Shown piece after piece: positions 45,582 to 55,374 of a stretch of DNA of 64,000 nucleotides. The notes below the pieces were generated by a model. It saw only the letters and a list, made by a program, of their open reading frames with translations, was not told the origin of the DNA and made no database searches. The position numbers were made by a program, and so were the translations under genes. Each line of letters starts with the position of its first letter. Position 1 is the stretch's first letter. The DNA comes from Saprospirales bacterium (lineage in GTDB: Bacteria; Bacteroidota; Bacteroidia; Chitinophagales; Saprospiraceae): NCBI GenBank assembly GCA_016719895.1, contig JADJYG010000001.1, positions 62,001 through 126,000 of the forward strand. Reading direction: 5' to 3'.

Positions 45582-48500
45582 CTACTGCGTCTTCAAAAAC
45601 CGGGCCTGCCGGCGCTGCCCATCCGCCGGAACCACCGTCAATACGTACCATCCGCCTGGCCAGCCGGCAGGCAGTTCGAGGTCATACAACAGCCCGGCCA
45701 AGGTACCCTGCCGATCCGCGATCAGCTGCCCCAATACATCGTGCAACATCAATTGTACCGTTTGGTCTCGCCAGGCCGTCAAATCCACCGAAAGCCGGTC
45801 GGCTGCCGGGTTCGGAAACACCCGCAATTCCGCGCCGGCATCATCCGCACTGGAGAATCGATCTTCCACTGGTTGGCCCTCCGGCCGGTGGGATACTTGC
45901 TGTATGGGACAGTCAAACACATTCAGGTGCGTTTCATAAAACACCTGCGGCGACAGCCGGGCAGTAGCACCAATGAACAACGGTGCGGCCTGCGAGGGCA
46001 GGGTGTACTCAAAAATATCGGATGCGCCGCCGGCGATGCCTGAGCCAAGCGATTTGAACCGGATAGACGGGAATGGCGATGCATTGGGGTTACGCACCTC
46101 ATACTGCCGCCCGGAAGGCGCTATATACACCGTATTGCTTGCCGGAAGGTCGGCCGGCAGCCCGCCCGGCAATTGAAACGCCACATAAACCAGCTCATTC
46201 GGGCACTTGTTTACGACACGCATCCGGTAAATTTTTTGCTTCGCAGGGTTTTGGAAGATGCCAAGGATCTCGAACCGGACGCAGGGCGTTTCTTTCACAT
46301 CGCACGGCCCATCGCCGGGAGGCTGGTTGACAGTAATCGCAAAACAGCAGGAGGTTTCGGCGTTGCAACCGTCGGTAGCTTGCAGGCATACCTGGGTTAG
46401 CCCCAGCGGAAAAGCGCTTCCGCTGGGCAAGCCTTGCGCCAGCGACCAGACCGGATCGCCGCATGGACAGCCGGAAAAAAGGACCGGGGCGGCATACGCG
46501 ACCGTTGCAGATATTGCATCCGGCGCAGCCATGACCGCAATACCCGGCGGGCATTCCATGTTCAATACCCCCCCGGACACTACTTTCACTAAAAAAGTGT
46601 CTTGTAAAACACAACCGCTGGCCGTGCTTGCATACAACGCGTAGCTCGTGGTGGAGGCGGGTTGAATGGTAACCGCTGGGCAGTCCGTACAACTCAAGCC
46701 AGCCGCCGGCGACCAGGAGTAGAAATCGAAGCCCGGCACGGAATACACCAGGGATCCGCCGGGGCAGACCGTGGTATCTGGAAACTGCGTATCCGGCAAG
46801 AGGCTGAAGGTAAAAAAAAGGGAGTCGCGTTGTACAAATCCGCAATCGTCCGTCACTTCCACCCAATAGGTTCCCGGGTCGGTCACGGTAATCGATTGCG
46901 TGGCGGCGCCGGTGCTCCAGGCATAAGCGATAAATCCAGGGCCGGCATCCAGCACCGTGGAATTGCCATTGCAAAGGACAATATCCGGCCCCAAATCCAA
47001 CACAGGGCTGGTGATTGGCAGCACAACAGAAGACAGGTTGTTGAAGTAATTACATTCGATCAAGTTGGTGGAGGGGAAAGAGTCGAAGGAAAAGGGCGTA
47101 GTCCACCCGGAAGCGTGGTTGGCTACGCTGAATATTTCCAATTGGCCGGTGACGCCGTCGGGGGCCATCGTTTTGCCGGTGGTATTCAACACGCCGCTCC
47201 GGCATTGCCCCGGGCCCAGGGGGGTATTGTTTATCAAAAACAAAATATGGCGGTCGTCTACGGCAGATTGGGTCGGGTCGCCCGGATAAAACCGGATCAG
47301 GTAACTGCCCACCGGCGCCCCGCCCTGGTTGCATTGCGTATAAAAAATCTGAATTTTACCGCCGCTGCAATGCGCGCTGTCGATCGTAAAGGTAATATCA
47401 GGCAGATTCAGGCAATCGTCATCCACCTGCTGGCAAGTCCATAATTTTTCCGGGATAAAATGAACCGGCGGCGCTACTGGCAGGTCCAAAACGACGGTAG
47501 GACTGGGCAAAACGCCAGGATTCACGTCGATGTGTACCGGATTGAGCACATTCAGTTGAGTACCGGGGACGGGCAAAATGACCGCGCAACTATCGCCGAT
47601 TTGCCCGTCGGCAGTAGTCTTAAGTAAAAACATCCGGCCCTCGCCTCCAGGGTCCTGGGCAAAGCCGGTAGCTAGTAAATAATCGCCCTGTACCAATAAC
47701 TGGTCCTGCGCGACGCTGATGATTTTAGAATCAAGCGGCTGTTCTATTTTCCTGATCCACTGCAGGTCGCCGTTTTTGTCCGTTTTAAGAAAAAACAACA
47801 CACCCTTTTCGCCCGGAAGGGTTCGGGCATAAATTACATAGCCATCCGCCACCGACACGATTTCCTCGGCGTATTCGGATTGCCAACCGGGTATATCGTA
47901 TTTTTTCAACCATTGAATATCGCCGTCCAGGGTGGTTTTTTGTAAAAATATATTCGACGTGCTCAGGCTTACGCCCGCATCGTTGCCGCTGAATGCGCTG
48001 ATAACAGCATCGTTATCAAAAACCATATCGCGTCCGTATAGCCGGGCGTCGCCGGAGGGATCGATATAACAAAGCCGGGTCCAAACGGGCGCCCCGGTTG
48101 CCAGGTCAATTTTAAGCAGGGCTTGCCGCATGTGCTGAAACCCCGTGCCATTCGTAAACCGGCCGACGGCATACAAAGCGCCCAGATGGATGGCCATGAC
48201 CGAAAACTGATCCGAAGAGCCCAGATCGTATCGCCAGGCACTACCCGCAACGATATTTCCGGTATTGCGGTCCAATTGCATAAACTCTGCGTCGTCGCCA
48301 TTGCCCGGGTGCGGATTGGCGTATACCAGGAAATTGCCGCCGGGGGCCTGCTCCAAAACCCCGTACAACAAGGTATTGGCGTCGCCAAACGTTTTGGCCC
48401 AAAGCGTCTTCCGGAGCGCCGGGTCGTACCGGAATACGAAGCCATTGTCGGGGGCGTCCTCGCTCGTATTCCCGGCTATGACCAGTTTGCCTTCCGAGTC

Positions 48501-48785
48501 GACAATAATCTGGGCCACTGCGTCTGCGCCGCTGAACCCAACATCTATATAATCAGCCGACAGGATTTCGCCTTCCGAGCTGACTTCCAGCAGCACCATA
48601 TCCAGGTTGCGCATGCCGGCTACGTAGATATTTCCGTTGCCGGCCGGGCACAAAGTATACCCGCGTTCCAGGTTGGTTTCGAGAAAAAAAGCGCTTTGCG
48701 CGTTTTGCGAAAAAGCCGTTGCCGGTTGGGTAAACAAAGCCGCTGCGCGCACAGTGAAAAGGAGTACAAGAAGGTATCGGATCAT
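45582..48785 (-). CDS. Large secreted protein with T9SS type A sorting domain
   Basis: 1067 residues from the ATG at 48785 with a signal peptide (L-V-L-L-F-T-V-R-A-A-A-L-F). The N-terminal 450 residues contain repeated short beta-propeller-like units in which W-x-K or I-x-V alternates with G-D-L-Q-W-I-R-K style strands, common in secreted Bacteroidota proteins. Then PKD/Ig-like regions (W-S-T-G-A-A-T-Q-S-I-T-V-T-D-P-G-T-Y-W) follow. The C-terminus has F-P-N-P-A-A-D-R-L-S-V-D-L and ends L-K-T-Q, matching type A T9SS tails. It is probably on the cell surface; the binding or enzymatic role is unclear. Confidence 0.82.
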   Translation of the reverse strand: MIRYLLVLLFTVRAAALFTQPATAFSQNAQSAFFLETNLERGYTLCPAGNGNIYVAGMRNLDMVLLEVSSEGEILSADYIDVGFSGADAVAQIIVDSEGKLVIAGNTSEDAPDNGFVFRYDPALRKTLWAKTFGDANTLLYGVLEQAPGGNFLVYANPHPGNGDDAEFMQLDRNTGNIVAGSAWRYDLGSSDQFSVMAIHLGALYAVGRFTNGTGFQHMRQALLKIDLATGAPVWTRLCYIDPSGDARLYGRDMVFDNDAVISAFSGNDAGVSLSTSNIFLQKTTLDGDIQWLKKYDIPGWQSEYAEEIVSVADGYVIYARTLPGEKGVLFFLKTDKNGDLQWIRKIEQPLDSKIISVAQDQLLVQGDYLLATGFAQDPGGEGRMFLLKTTADGQIGDSCAVILPVPGTQLNVLNPVHIDVNPGVLPSPTVVLDLPVAPPVHFIPEKLWTCQQVDDDCLNLPDITFTIDSAHCSGGKIQIFYTQCNQGGAPVGSYLIRFYPGDPTQSAVDDRHILFLINNTPLGPGQCRSGVLNTTGKTMAPDGVTGQLEIFSVANHASGWTTPFSFDSFPSTNLIECNYFNNLSSVVLPITSPVLDLGPDIVLCNGNSTVLDAGPGFIAYAWSTGAATQSITVTDPGTYWVEVTDDCGFVQRDSLFFTFSLLPDTQFPDTTVCPGGSLVYSVPGFDFYSWSPAAGLSCTDCPAVTIQPASTTSYALYASTASGCVLQDTFLVKVVSGGVLNMECPPGIAVMAAPDAISATVAYAAPVLFSGCPCGDPVWSLAQGLPSGSAFPLGLTQVCLQATDGCNAETSCCFAITVNQPPGDGPCDVKETPCVRFEILGIFQNPAKQKIYRMRVVNKCPNELVYVAFQLPGGLPADLPASNTVYIAPSGRQYEVRNPNASPFPSIRFKSLGSGIAGGASDIFEYTLPSQAAPLFIGATARLSPQVFYETHLNVFDCPIQQVSHRPEGQPVEDRFSSADDAGAELRVFPNPAADRLSVDLTAWRDQTVQLMLHDVLGQLIADRQGTLAGLLYDLELPAGWPGGWYVLTVVPADGQRRQARFLKTQ

Positions 48786-48980
48786 TTGGAAATGTTTCGT
48801 TGAATCAAACATGGTTTTAGCGCAATTCAAAACGGGGAATATAGCTGGGTTATCCGGCCAGAATTGGAACTTTCAAAGTTAGGCTGGATGCCTGAAACCC
48901 GGCTGAATCCACCCGGGCTTGTTTTGCTGGATTTGCACTTCTGGCAGTTGTACGACAATTTTTGCCCGTACTGAGCGCAC

Positions 48981-49012
48981 AAAAAAAGGGCGCGCCGTGG
49001 CGGCGCGCCCTT
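48981..49012 (-). terminator. Intrinsic terminator after groEL
   Basis: An 11 bp perfect GC stem (48986-48996 with 49002-49012) is followed on the minus strand by a T run (48981-48987). It lies just after the groEL stop. Confidence 0.75.
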
Positions 49013-49047
49013 CCTGGTATTTTGGAGTACTAACGTTGTCCGGTCTA

Positions 49048-50688
49048 TTACATCATGTCCATGCCGCCCATACCCGGGTGGCCGGCGCCGTTCATGGCGG
49101 CTTTTTTCTCCGGTTTGTCGTTGATGACGCACTCGGTGGTCAGCACAAGCCCGGCGATAGAGGCTGCGTTTTCGAGCGCAACGCGCGCCACTTTTGTCGG
49201 GTCGATGATACCGGCTTTTTTCAGGTCCTGGTAAACATCGGTGCGGGCATTGTAACCAAATGCGCCTTTGCCGTCCAGCACTTTGTGGAACACGATAGAA
49301 CCGTCGACGCCGGCATTTTCGGCGATGACACGTATAGGGGATTCGAGGGCTTTGCGCACGATACCGACACCGATGGTTTCATCTTCATTGATGCCTTTCA
49401 TGTTATCCAGGCTGGCAATGGCCCGTACGAGGGCTACGCCGCCGCCGGCAACGATGCCTTCCTCGATGGCGGCGCGGGTGGCGTGCAGCGCGTCGTCCAC
49501 ACGGTCTTTCTTTTCCTTCATTTCTACCTCCGTAGCGGCGCCGACATAGAGCACGGCCACGCCACCGGCCAGTTTGGCGAGGCGTTCCTGAAGTTTTTCG
49601 CGGTCATAATCGCTCGTGGTGGCATCAATCTGTTGTTTGATTTGATTGATGCGCGCCTTGATGGCTTCGCTGACGCCTTTACCGCCGACGATAGTCGTGT
49701 TGTCTTTATCGACCGTGACCCGCTCGCAGGTGCCGAGCTGGTTGAGTTCCGTATTTTCAAGTTTGTAGCCCTGGTCGTCGCTGATGACGGTTCCGCCGGT
49801 GAGGATGGCGATATCTTCGAGCATGGCCTTGCGGCGGTCGCCGAAGCCCGGCGCTTTTACGGCGATTACTTTGAGGCCTGCGCGCAGGCGGTTGACCACC
49901 AGCACGCCGAGCGCCTGGCTGTCCACATCTTCAGCGATCATGAGCAAGGGGCGGCCCGTTTGCAGGGTTTTCTCCAGTACCGGCACCAGATCCTGCATAT
50001 TGCTGATTTTCTTATCCGTGATCAGGAGGTACGGGTTGTCGTATTCCGATACCATGCGTTCGGCATCGGTGATGAAATAGGGGCTGAGGTAACCGCGGTC
50101 GAATTGCATGCCGATCACCTCCTCCATGTAGGTATCCGTGCCTTTGGCTTCCTCCACCGTGATCACACCGTCTTTTGAAACGCGTTTCATCGCATCGGCG
50201 ATGAGTTTGCCGATGGCTTCGTCGTTGTTGGCCGAGATGGCGGCCACTTGTTCGATTTTGCTGAAATCTTCCCCGATTACTTCGGTCTGTTCTTTCAGCA
50301 TGCCAACGACAACTTTCACGGCCTTGTCGATACCGCGCTTGAGGTCCATCGGGTTGGAGCCGGCGGCCACACTTTTCAAGCCGGCCGTAACCATGGCTTG
50401 CGCCAATACAGTGGCGGTGGTGGTGCCATCGCCGGCGGCGTCGGCAGTTTTGCTGGCAACCTCTTTGACCATCTGGGCGCCCATGTTGGCCACGGGGTCT
50501 TCGAGTTCGATTTCCTTGGCTACCGTAACGCCGTCTTTGGTGATCACCGGCGCGCCAAATGATTTTTGGATAACCACGTTGCGGCCTTTGGGGCCAAGCG
50601 TTACTTTAACGGCGTTGGACAGCGCGTCGATGCCTTCTTTGAGTTTTTCGCGCGCTTCCGTATCGAAGTTGATCTGTTTTACAGACAT
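49048..50688 (-). CDS. groEL: Chaperonin GroEL (60 kDa)
   Basis: 546 residues, normal length. It forms the folding chamber with GroES. D-G-T-T-T-A-T-V-L-A-Q-A-M in the ATP site, the N-terminal K-Q-I-N-F and the ending G-G-M-D-M-M are typical. groES is 72 bases upstream on the same strand. Confidence 0.97.
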   Translation of the reverse strand: MSVKQINFDTEAREKLKEGIDALSNAVKVTLGPKGRNVVIQKSFGAPVITKDGVTVAKEIELEDPVANMGAQMVKEVASKTADAAGDGTTTATVLAQAMVTAGLKSVAAGSNPMDLKRGIDKAVKVVVGMLKEQTEVIGEDFSKIEQVAAISANNDEAIGKLIADAMKRVSKDGVITVEEAKGTDTYMEEVIGMQFDRGYLSPYFITDAERMVSEYDNPYLLITDKKISNMQDLVPVLEKTLQTGRPLLMIAEDVDSQALGVLVVNRLRAGLKVIAVKAPGFGDRRKAMLEDIAILTGGTVISDDQGYKLENTELNQLGTCERVTVDKDNTTIVGGKGVSEAIKARINQIKQQIDATTSDYDREKLQERLAKLAGGVAVLYVGAATEVEMKEKKDRVDDALHATRAAIEEGIVAGGGVALVRAIASLDNMKGINEDETIGVGIVRKALESPIRVIAENAGVDGSIVFHKVLDGKGAFGYNARTDVYQDLKKAGIIDPTKVARVALENAASIAGLVLTTECVINDKPEKKAAMNGAGHPGMGGMDMM

Positions 50689-50760
50689 ATTTCAGTTTTG
50701 AGTTTTAAATTAAATTTGAACGCTACTGGAATACAGGAACAGGGTGGGAAAATGAGAAGA

Positions 50761-51024
50761 TCAGATAATGCACAGGACGTCCTCTTCCCGCATGATGAGG
50801 TAATCCTGGCCTTCGTAATTGATTTCCTGGCCGGAATATTTCCCGTAGAGAACGATGTCACCGACCTGAACGGTCATCAGGTTGCCTTCTTTCCCGGGTC
50901 CAACGGCGATGACTTCGCCGCGCTGGGGTTTTTCTTTGGCCGTGTCGGGGATAATCAATCCACCTTTCGTCTTCTCGTCTGCTGGAGCCGGTTTAATGAT
51001 CACACGGTCTGCAATTGGTTTCAT
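50761..51024 (-). CDS. groES: Co-chaperonin GroES
   Basis: 87 residues. It caps GroEL. The mobile loop (A-D-E-K-T-K-G-G-L-I-I-P-D) and the G-P-G-K-E-G-N-L segment fit. The 378-base leader before it holds T-G-T-C-A/T-G-A-C-A repeats that could be an operator; no CIRCE element was found. Confidence 0.95.
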   Translation of the reverse strand: MKPIADRVIIKPAPADEKTKGGLIIPDTAKEKPQRGEVIAVGPGKEGNLMTVQVGDIVLYGKYSGQEINYEGQDYLIMREEDVLCII

Positions 51025-51402
51025 ACGTCTGACTTATTTTTGTTTGGTTAACTAACAATGATAATTGATTTTCGAAATATTATTCGGACTAGCAGTTGGT
51101 AACAGACTTCGTGCCAAGCAAAAATTTCTGCCATTTTTTCAGCCATATCGAAAATTTCACCGCCAGCCTGTCACCACCTGACAACTCTGACAGCCCCCGG
51201 CACAACATCTGCTGCAAGGCTTTTGCCAATTTCCGGAAAAATTAGCAGGAAAGCCCCTCCCATGCTGCTCCGAAGGGTTAAAAAGTATTATCATTGCGGC
51301 GGCTTTAAACAGGGAAAATTTGGCCGGATTTGAAATTAAAACAGGTTGCCAAATTAATAAACGCCTATTATCCACTTTAGCCTTAAAAAAACTGTATATT
51401 AC
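51025..51402. promoter_or_regulatory. Divergent leader of groESL and pfkB
   Basis: About 378 bases between divergent genes. On the minus strand, around 51160-51200, CTGTCA, TGTCAG and TGACAG copies occur within some 30 bases. A TTGGCAC at about 51113-51119 on the minus strand resembles a sigma-54 -24 box, but the matching -12 GC is missing. Neither CIRCE nor a clear TAnnTTTG is present. Confidence 0.35.
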
Positions 51403-52332
51403 ATGGGGAGAGCGATTGATATATTTTGTGCTGGTGAATTGTTAGTAGATTTTGCTACCGCCGAGTTTGTCCGAACGCCAGACGAGGCCACGCTTTTCCG
51501 GCGGATACCGGGAGGAAGTCCGGCTAACCTGAGTATGAACATGGCGCGGCTGGGAAATTCCGCCATGCTGGCGGCCACCGTTGGCAACGATGACATGGGC
51601 AATGTTTTGAAAAATTACGTTGCGCGGCTGGGGGTAGATGTGTCCTGTGTGGCACAAGTGGACGAGCCTACCACGCTTTTCCTGGAGATGCGCACTTCCG
51701 GCAGCAGTTCGTTGCAAACGTACCGGACAGCGGACTATATGATGTCCATTCGCCAATTTCCCTACAGCCGGTTTGAAGATATCGCCATCTTTTATACCAC
51801 CTGTTTCGCCCTGAGTAAAAACCCGGCGCAACACGTGATCATGGAAGCCGCTGAAAAAGCGCACCGCGCCGGCGTGCAGCTCAGTATCGACGCCAACTTT
51901 TCGGAGAAAATTTGGCCGGAGCGCCGGGAAGCGCAGCGTATTCTGGCCGAGTATTGCCGCATGGGCGCTATTATTAAAATCAGCGACTCCGACTACCTGA
52001 ATTTATACGGCGAAGATAAACCGGCGCCGGAATCGGTCGTAGACCAGTTCTTGCGGATGGGCGCCAATGAAGTCTGCTATACCCTGGGCGCCAATGGTTG
52101 TTGGGTCGGCGACGAACACGGCTCGCATTTCGTACCGGCCCGGCCAGTGGATATTAAAGACCCCATTGGCGCCGGCGATGCCTTCTGGGCGGGTTATCTG
52201 ACCGCTTTTCTTGAAGGCAAGCCGCTGGAAACCTGCGCCAAAGCCGGCCGGCAGCTGGCCGAACTCAAAATCGGCAATTTTGGACCCTTGCCTGATCAGT
52301 TGGACCGAAGCTTCCTTTACGCCGGCCATTGA
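51403..52332 (+). CDS. PfkB-family sugar kinase (fructokinase-like)
   Basis: 309 residues. N-terminal P-G-G-S-P-A-N-L-S-M-N-M-A-R-L-G holds the sugar, and G-A-G-D-A-F-W-A-G-Y (with the catalytic Asp) is near residue 255. It phosphorylates a sugar with ATP; fructose is common but not proven. It is monocistronic or shares a transcript with the YdeI-like gene. Confidence 0.85.
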   Translation: MGRAIDIFCAGELLVDFATAEFVRTPDEATLFRRIPGGSPANLSMNMARLGNSAMLAATVGNDDMGNVLKNYVARLGVDVSCVAQVDEPTTLFLEMRTSGSSSLQTYRTADYMMSIRQFPYSRFEDIAIFYTTCFALSKNPAQHVIMEAAEKAHRAGVQLSIDANFSEKIWPERREAQRILAEYCRMGAIIKISDSDYLNLYGEDKPAPESVVDQFLRMGANEVCYTLGANGCWVGDEHGSHFVPARPVDIKDPIGAGDAFWAGYLTAFLEGKPLETCAKAGRQLAELKIGNFGPLPDQLDRSFLYAGH

Positions 52333-52375
52333 TGCCCCGCGCCCAGCGCGGCCCGGGGTGAAATAACCTTGTAAA

Positions 52376-52891
52376 ATGGACAACGCCAGCCATTTCACGG
52401 CCATACTTGAAAAATTCAATTCCAATTTATGGGCATATCACCTCGTTGTGCCCGAACTTGTCGCACAACAATATGCTGGGCAAGACGACCGGCGGGTGAT
52501 CTGCATCCTCAACGAGCAGGAATCCTTTCAATGCGCGCTTATGCCAAAAGGCGAAGGCGCCTATTTTATCAACATCAACAAAAAACTGCGCGATAAGCTG
52601 GGTCTGAAACTTGGCTCAAGCGTTCGGGTAAGCCTGCAAAAGGACACGAGTGCATACGGATTGCCGATGACCGAAGAATTGCAGGAAGTGCTCCGGCAGG
52701 ACCCGGAAGGCAATGCCCTTTTTCACGCCCTCACGCCAGGCAAACTCCGAACCTTGCTCTATATCGCCGGCTCGGTAAAAAGCCCGGACCGGCGCCTCGA
52801 ACGCGCCCTGGCCATCGTGCAGCACCTGAAGGCGAACGGGGGCAAGATCGATTATAAAAAATTACATCTCGATCTTAAACAGAGCCCTTAG
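52376..52891 (+). CDS. YdeI/OmdA-type protein with DUF1905 domain
   Basis: 171 residues. An N-terminal DUF1905-like beta domain (F-N-S-N-L-W-A-Y-H-L-V-V-P, F-I-N-I-N-K-K-L-R-D-K-L-G) precedes a C-terminal helical YdeI-like domain (L-T-P-G-K-L-R-T-L-L-Y-I-A-G-S-V-K-S). Role unknown; these proteins occur widely. The stop overlaps the convergent AcpH-like gene by four bases. Confidence 0.75.
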   Translation: MDNASHFTAILEKFNSNLWAYHLVVPELVAQQYAGQDDRRVICILNEQESFQCALMPKGEGAYFININKKLRDKLGLKLGSSVRVSLQKDTSAYGLPMTEELQEVLRQDPEGNALFHALTPGKLRTLLYIAGSVKSPDRRLERALAIVQHLKANGGKIDYKKLHLDLKQSP

Positions 52892-53472
52892 TCCTCTTTT
52901 AAAAAAACCAGTACCCGCTGTTGCAGGTCGGGGAAAAAAGCGGAAAAATCGGAAGCGAAATCCGCTATTCCGGCAAAAAAATGCGTAGCGAGCGCCCCGG
53001 CATCCACAGCGCCGTTCAACCGGCGGCTGAATTGGCCGAGTACCCATTCCAGCCCTTCCCGGGTTTGGTAACCCTGCAAAAACCGGCCTTCCCGCATGTG
53101 TGGCCACCGCGCCTGTAATTCGGCCGGCATTTCGCCAGACCGGGCATCCAGACTGGCATATACCCAGTTGGCGAACACATCGAACTCCACCTGGCAGCAG
53201 GCATCCCATTGGAGGCACAATAAATGATCATATAAGATATCCACAACGGGCGGCGCATAGCGGCCGGCAAATTCCCGCACCCGGGCAATACTGGCCCGCG
53301 TGGCCGGGTGATGGTCGGTGAAACTGTCAATTGCGCGATGCAACAAAATTCCGCGTTGAACGCCAAGAGGATACCGCTTCCAGGCACTGCCTTTCACGTA
53401 GTCGCCGATAAAATTACCCAGGAGCAACGCTTCATCCGGGTAGGAGAGCAGGCAATGTGCCGTATGATTCAT
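52888..53472 (-). CDS. Acyl carrier protein phosphodiesterase-like (AcpH)
   Basis: 194 residues. G-N-F-I-G-D-Y-V-K-G-S and H-R-A-I-D-S-F-T-D-H-H with metal-binding His/Asp fit the AcpH family that removes phosphopantetheine from ACP. I start it at 53472 (M-N-H-T-A-H-C-L-L-S); an in-frame start at 53517 adds a non-conserved stretch. The family function is established in Escherichia coli, not here. Confidence 0.8.
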   Translation of the reverse strand: MNHTAHCLLSYPDEALLLGNFIGDYVKGSAWKRYPLGVQRGILLHRAIDSFTDHHPATRASIARVREFAGRYAPPVVDILYDHLLCLQWDACCQVEFDVFANWVYASLDARSGEMPAELQARWPHMREGRFLQGYQTREGLEWVLGQFSRRLNGAVDAGALATHFFAGIADFASDFSAFFPDLQQRVLVFLKED

Positions 53473-53536
53473 AGGTGTCCGCTGCGGTCCGTTCAGGAGA
53501 TAATCTTCTTGCTGCAAACTTCTGAAATGATTCGCT

Positions 53537-53544
53537 TACCTTTG
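53537..53544 (+). promoter_or_regulatory. Bacteroidota -7 box before trpF-like gene
   Basis: TACCTTTG, 52 bases before the start at 53596; also likely serves ychF, 21 bases beyond. Confidence 0.5.
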
Positions 53545-53595
53545 CGCCCGCTTTAGCCGAACGTCCGTTTTTTTCGGTCCAATCTACAGTAAACA

Positions 53596-54246
53596 ATGAA
53601 AACCAGGGTTAAAATCTGTTGCATCGCCGACCGGCAGGAAGCCAGGCAAGCAATAGCGCTCGGCGCTTCGGCTATCGGTTTGGTCGGGCATATGCCGAGT
53701 GGCCCGGGGGTTATTCCGGATGATCGCATTGCCGAAATCGCCCATGCCGCACCTCCCGGTATTTCAACGTTTTTGTTAACCAGCGAAACGGGAGCCCCAG
53801 CCATCCTCCGCCATCTCCAACGGGTGCACACGAATACGGTACAGCTGGTGGACCGGGTGGCGCCGGAAGTATATACTATGATCCGGGCAGCCCTCCCCGC
53901 TTTAAAAATCGTGCAGGTGGTCCATGTGTTGGATGAAGGCTCCGTAGAAGAGGCCGTGGCCGTGGCGCCGCTGGTAGACGCGCTGTTGCTCGATAGCGGC
54001 AATCCCAACCTCGCCGTGAAAGAGTTGGGTGGCACCGGGCGCACGCACGATTGGCGGCTGAGCCACAGCATTTGCGAACAAGTGCCCGTTCCCGTTTTTC
54101 TGGCCGGAGGACTCCATGCCGGCAATGCCCGCGCCGCCATAGACGCCGTGCATCCCTTCGGGCTGGATATTTGCAGCGGCGTGCGAACCGACGGAAAACT
54201 GGATCCGCACAAACTCGAAAAATTCCTTTACGCGATAAACGCCTAA
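53596..54246 (+). CDS. Phosphoribosylanthranilate isomerase-like protein outside a trp operon
   Basis: 216 residues, a TIM barrel. It resembles TrpF, which isomerises phosphoribosylanthranilate in tryptophan synthesis. V-K-I-C-C-I at the N-terminus matches the K-I-C-G motif with Cys in place of Gly; the catalytic Cys is present. L-A-G-G-L-H-A-G-N (phosphate site) and G-L-D-I-C-S-G-V-R follow. No other trp genes are near, and it joins ychF. It may therefore be a specialised paralog. Confidence 0.7.
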   Translation: MKTRVKICCIADRQEARQAIALGASAIGLVGHMPSGPGVIPDDRIAEIAHAAPPGISTFLLTSETGAPAILRHLQRVHTNTVQLVDRVAPEVYTMIRAALPALKIVQVVHVLDEGSVEEAVAVAPLVDALLLDSGNPNLAVKELGGTGRTHDWRLSHSICEQVPVPVFLAGGLHAGNARAAIDAVHPFGLDICSGVRTDGKLDPHKLEKFLYAINA

Positions 54247-54267
54247 CTATTCAATCTCTCCTGAAAA

Positions 54268-55374
54268 ATGGCTCTTCAATGCGGCATCGTCGGTTTGCCT
54301 AATGTCGGAAAATCGACACTTTTTAATGCGCTGACCAGCGGGAAAGCCCTGGCTGCCAATTACCCATTTGCTACAAAAGATCCAAACGTCGGGGTCATTA
54401 CGGTACCGGACACCCGCCTGGATAAACTGGAAGAACTCGTCCATCCGCAACGCACCGTGCCCACTACCGTGGAAATCGTAGACATCGCCGGCCTGATTAA
54501 AGGCGCCAGCAAAGGGGAGGGCTTAGGCAACCAGTTCCTGGCAACCATCCGGGAAGTGGACGCAATCGTGCATGTGGTGCGCTGTTTTGACGATGACAAC
54601 GTAGTGCACGTGGACGGGAGCGTAAATCCCGTTCGCGACAAGGAAATCATCGACCTGGAGCTGGGTTTGAAAGACCTGGAAACCGTGGAGAAAAGGCTCG
54701 AAAAAGTCACCCGCGCAGCCAAGGCTGGCAGCAAGGACGACCTTAAGGCCTTGGATGTGCTGACGCTGGTGAAAAAACACCTGGAAAGTGGCCAGGCTGC
54801 GCGCAAACTCCTGGCCGAACTGGATGACGACGGCCGGCAACTGGTGCTGAAAGAGTTGGGGTTACTAACTGCCAAACCTACCTTGTATGTCTGCAACGTC
54901 GACGAAGCCGCCATCGAACAGGGCAACGCCCATTCCAGGGCGCTGCAGGCAGCCATCGCCGGTGAAAACGCGCAGATTATTTTGATTTGCGCCGGAATTG
55001 AAGCGCAAATTGCAGAAATGGAATCCGCCGAAGAACAAGCCGAATTTTTAGAGATGATGGGCTTGCACGAACCCGGAAAAAATATTTTGATCCAGGCTTG
55101 TTACGCCCTGCTGAACCTGATCACCTATTTCACTGCCGGGGAAAAGGAGGTGCGGGCCTGGACGGTTCGCCGCGGCGCCAAAGCCCCCGAAGCGGCCGGC
55201 GTCATTCACTCCGACTTTGAAAAAGGCTTTATCCGCGCTGAAGTGATCAAGTACCCGGATTTTATACACTATGGTTCGGAGGCAAAAGTCAAAGAAGCCG
55301 GTAAAATGGCGGTGGAAGGCAAGGAATACGTGGTAACCGACGGCGATATTATGCACTTTCGGTTTAATGTTTAG
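54268..55374 (+). CDS. ychF: Redox-regulated ATPase YchF (Obg-family)
   Basis: 368 residues. The P-loop is G-L-P-N-V-G-K-S-T; later N-V-D-E in the place of the NKxD that gives ATP preference. A coiled-coil and a C-terminal TGS domain (ending H-F-R-F-N-V) follow. It is thought to act on ribosomes in stress. The stop TAG at 55372-55374 takes its final G from the palindromic element that follows. Confidence 0.93.
   Translation: MALQCGIVGLPNVGKSTLFNALTSGKALAANYPFATKDPNVGVITVPDTRLDKLEELVHPQRTVPTTVEIVDIAGLIKGASKGEGLGNQFLATIREVDAIVHVVRCFDDDNVVHVDGSVNPVRDKEIIDLELGLKDLETVEKRLEKVTRAAKAGSKDDLKALDVLTLVKKHLESGQAARKLLAELDDDGRQLVLKELGLLTAKPTLYVCNVDEAAIEQGNAHSRALQAAIAGENAQIILICAGIEAQIAEMESAEEQAEFLEMMGLHEPGKNILIQACYALLNLITYFTAGEKEVRAWTVRRGAKAPEAAGVIHSDFEKGFIRAEVIKYPDFIHYGSEAKVKEAGKMAVEGKEYVVTDGDIMHFRFNV

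Noticed and set aside
48919..50178. A long plus-strand frame over groEL
   Set aside because: Antisense shadow of groEL with no domain.
51099..51119. Sigma-54 promoter before groES
   Set aside because: The -24 TTGGCAC is good, but the -12 element lacks the GC; too weak to call.
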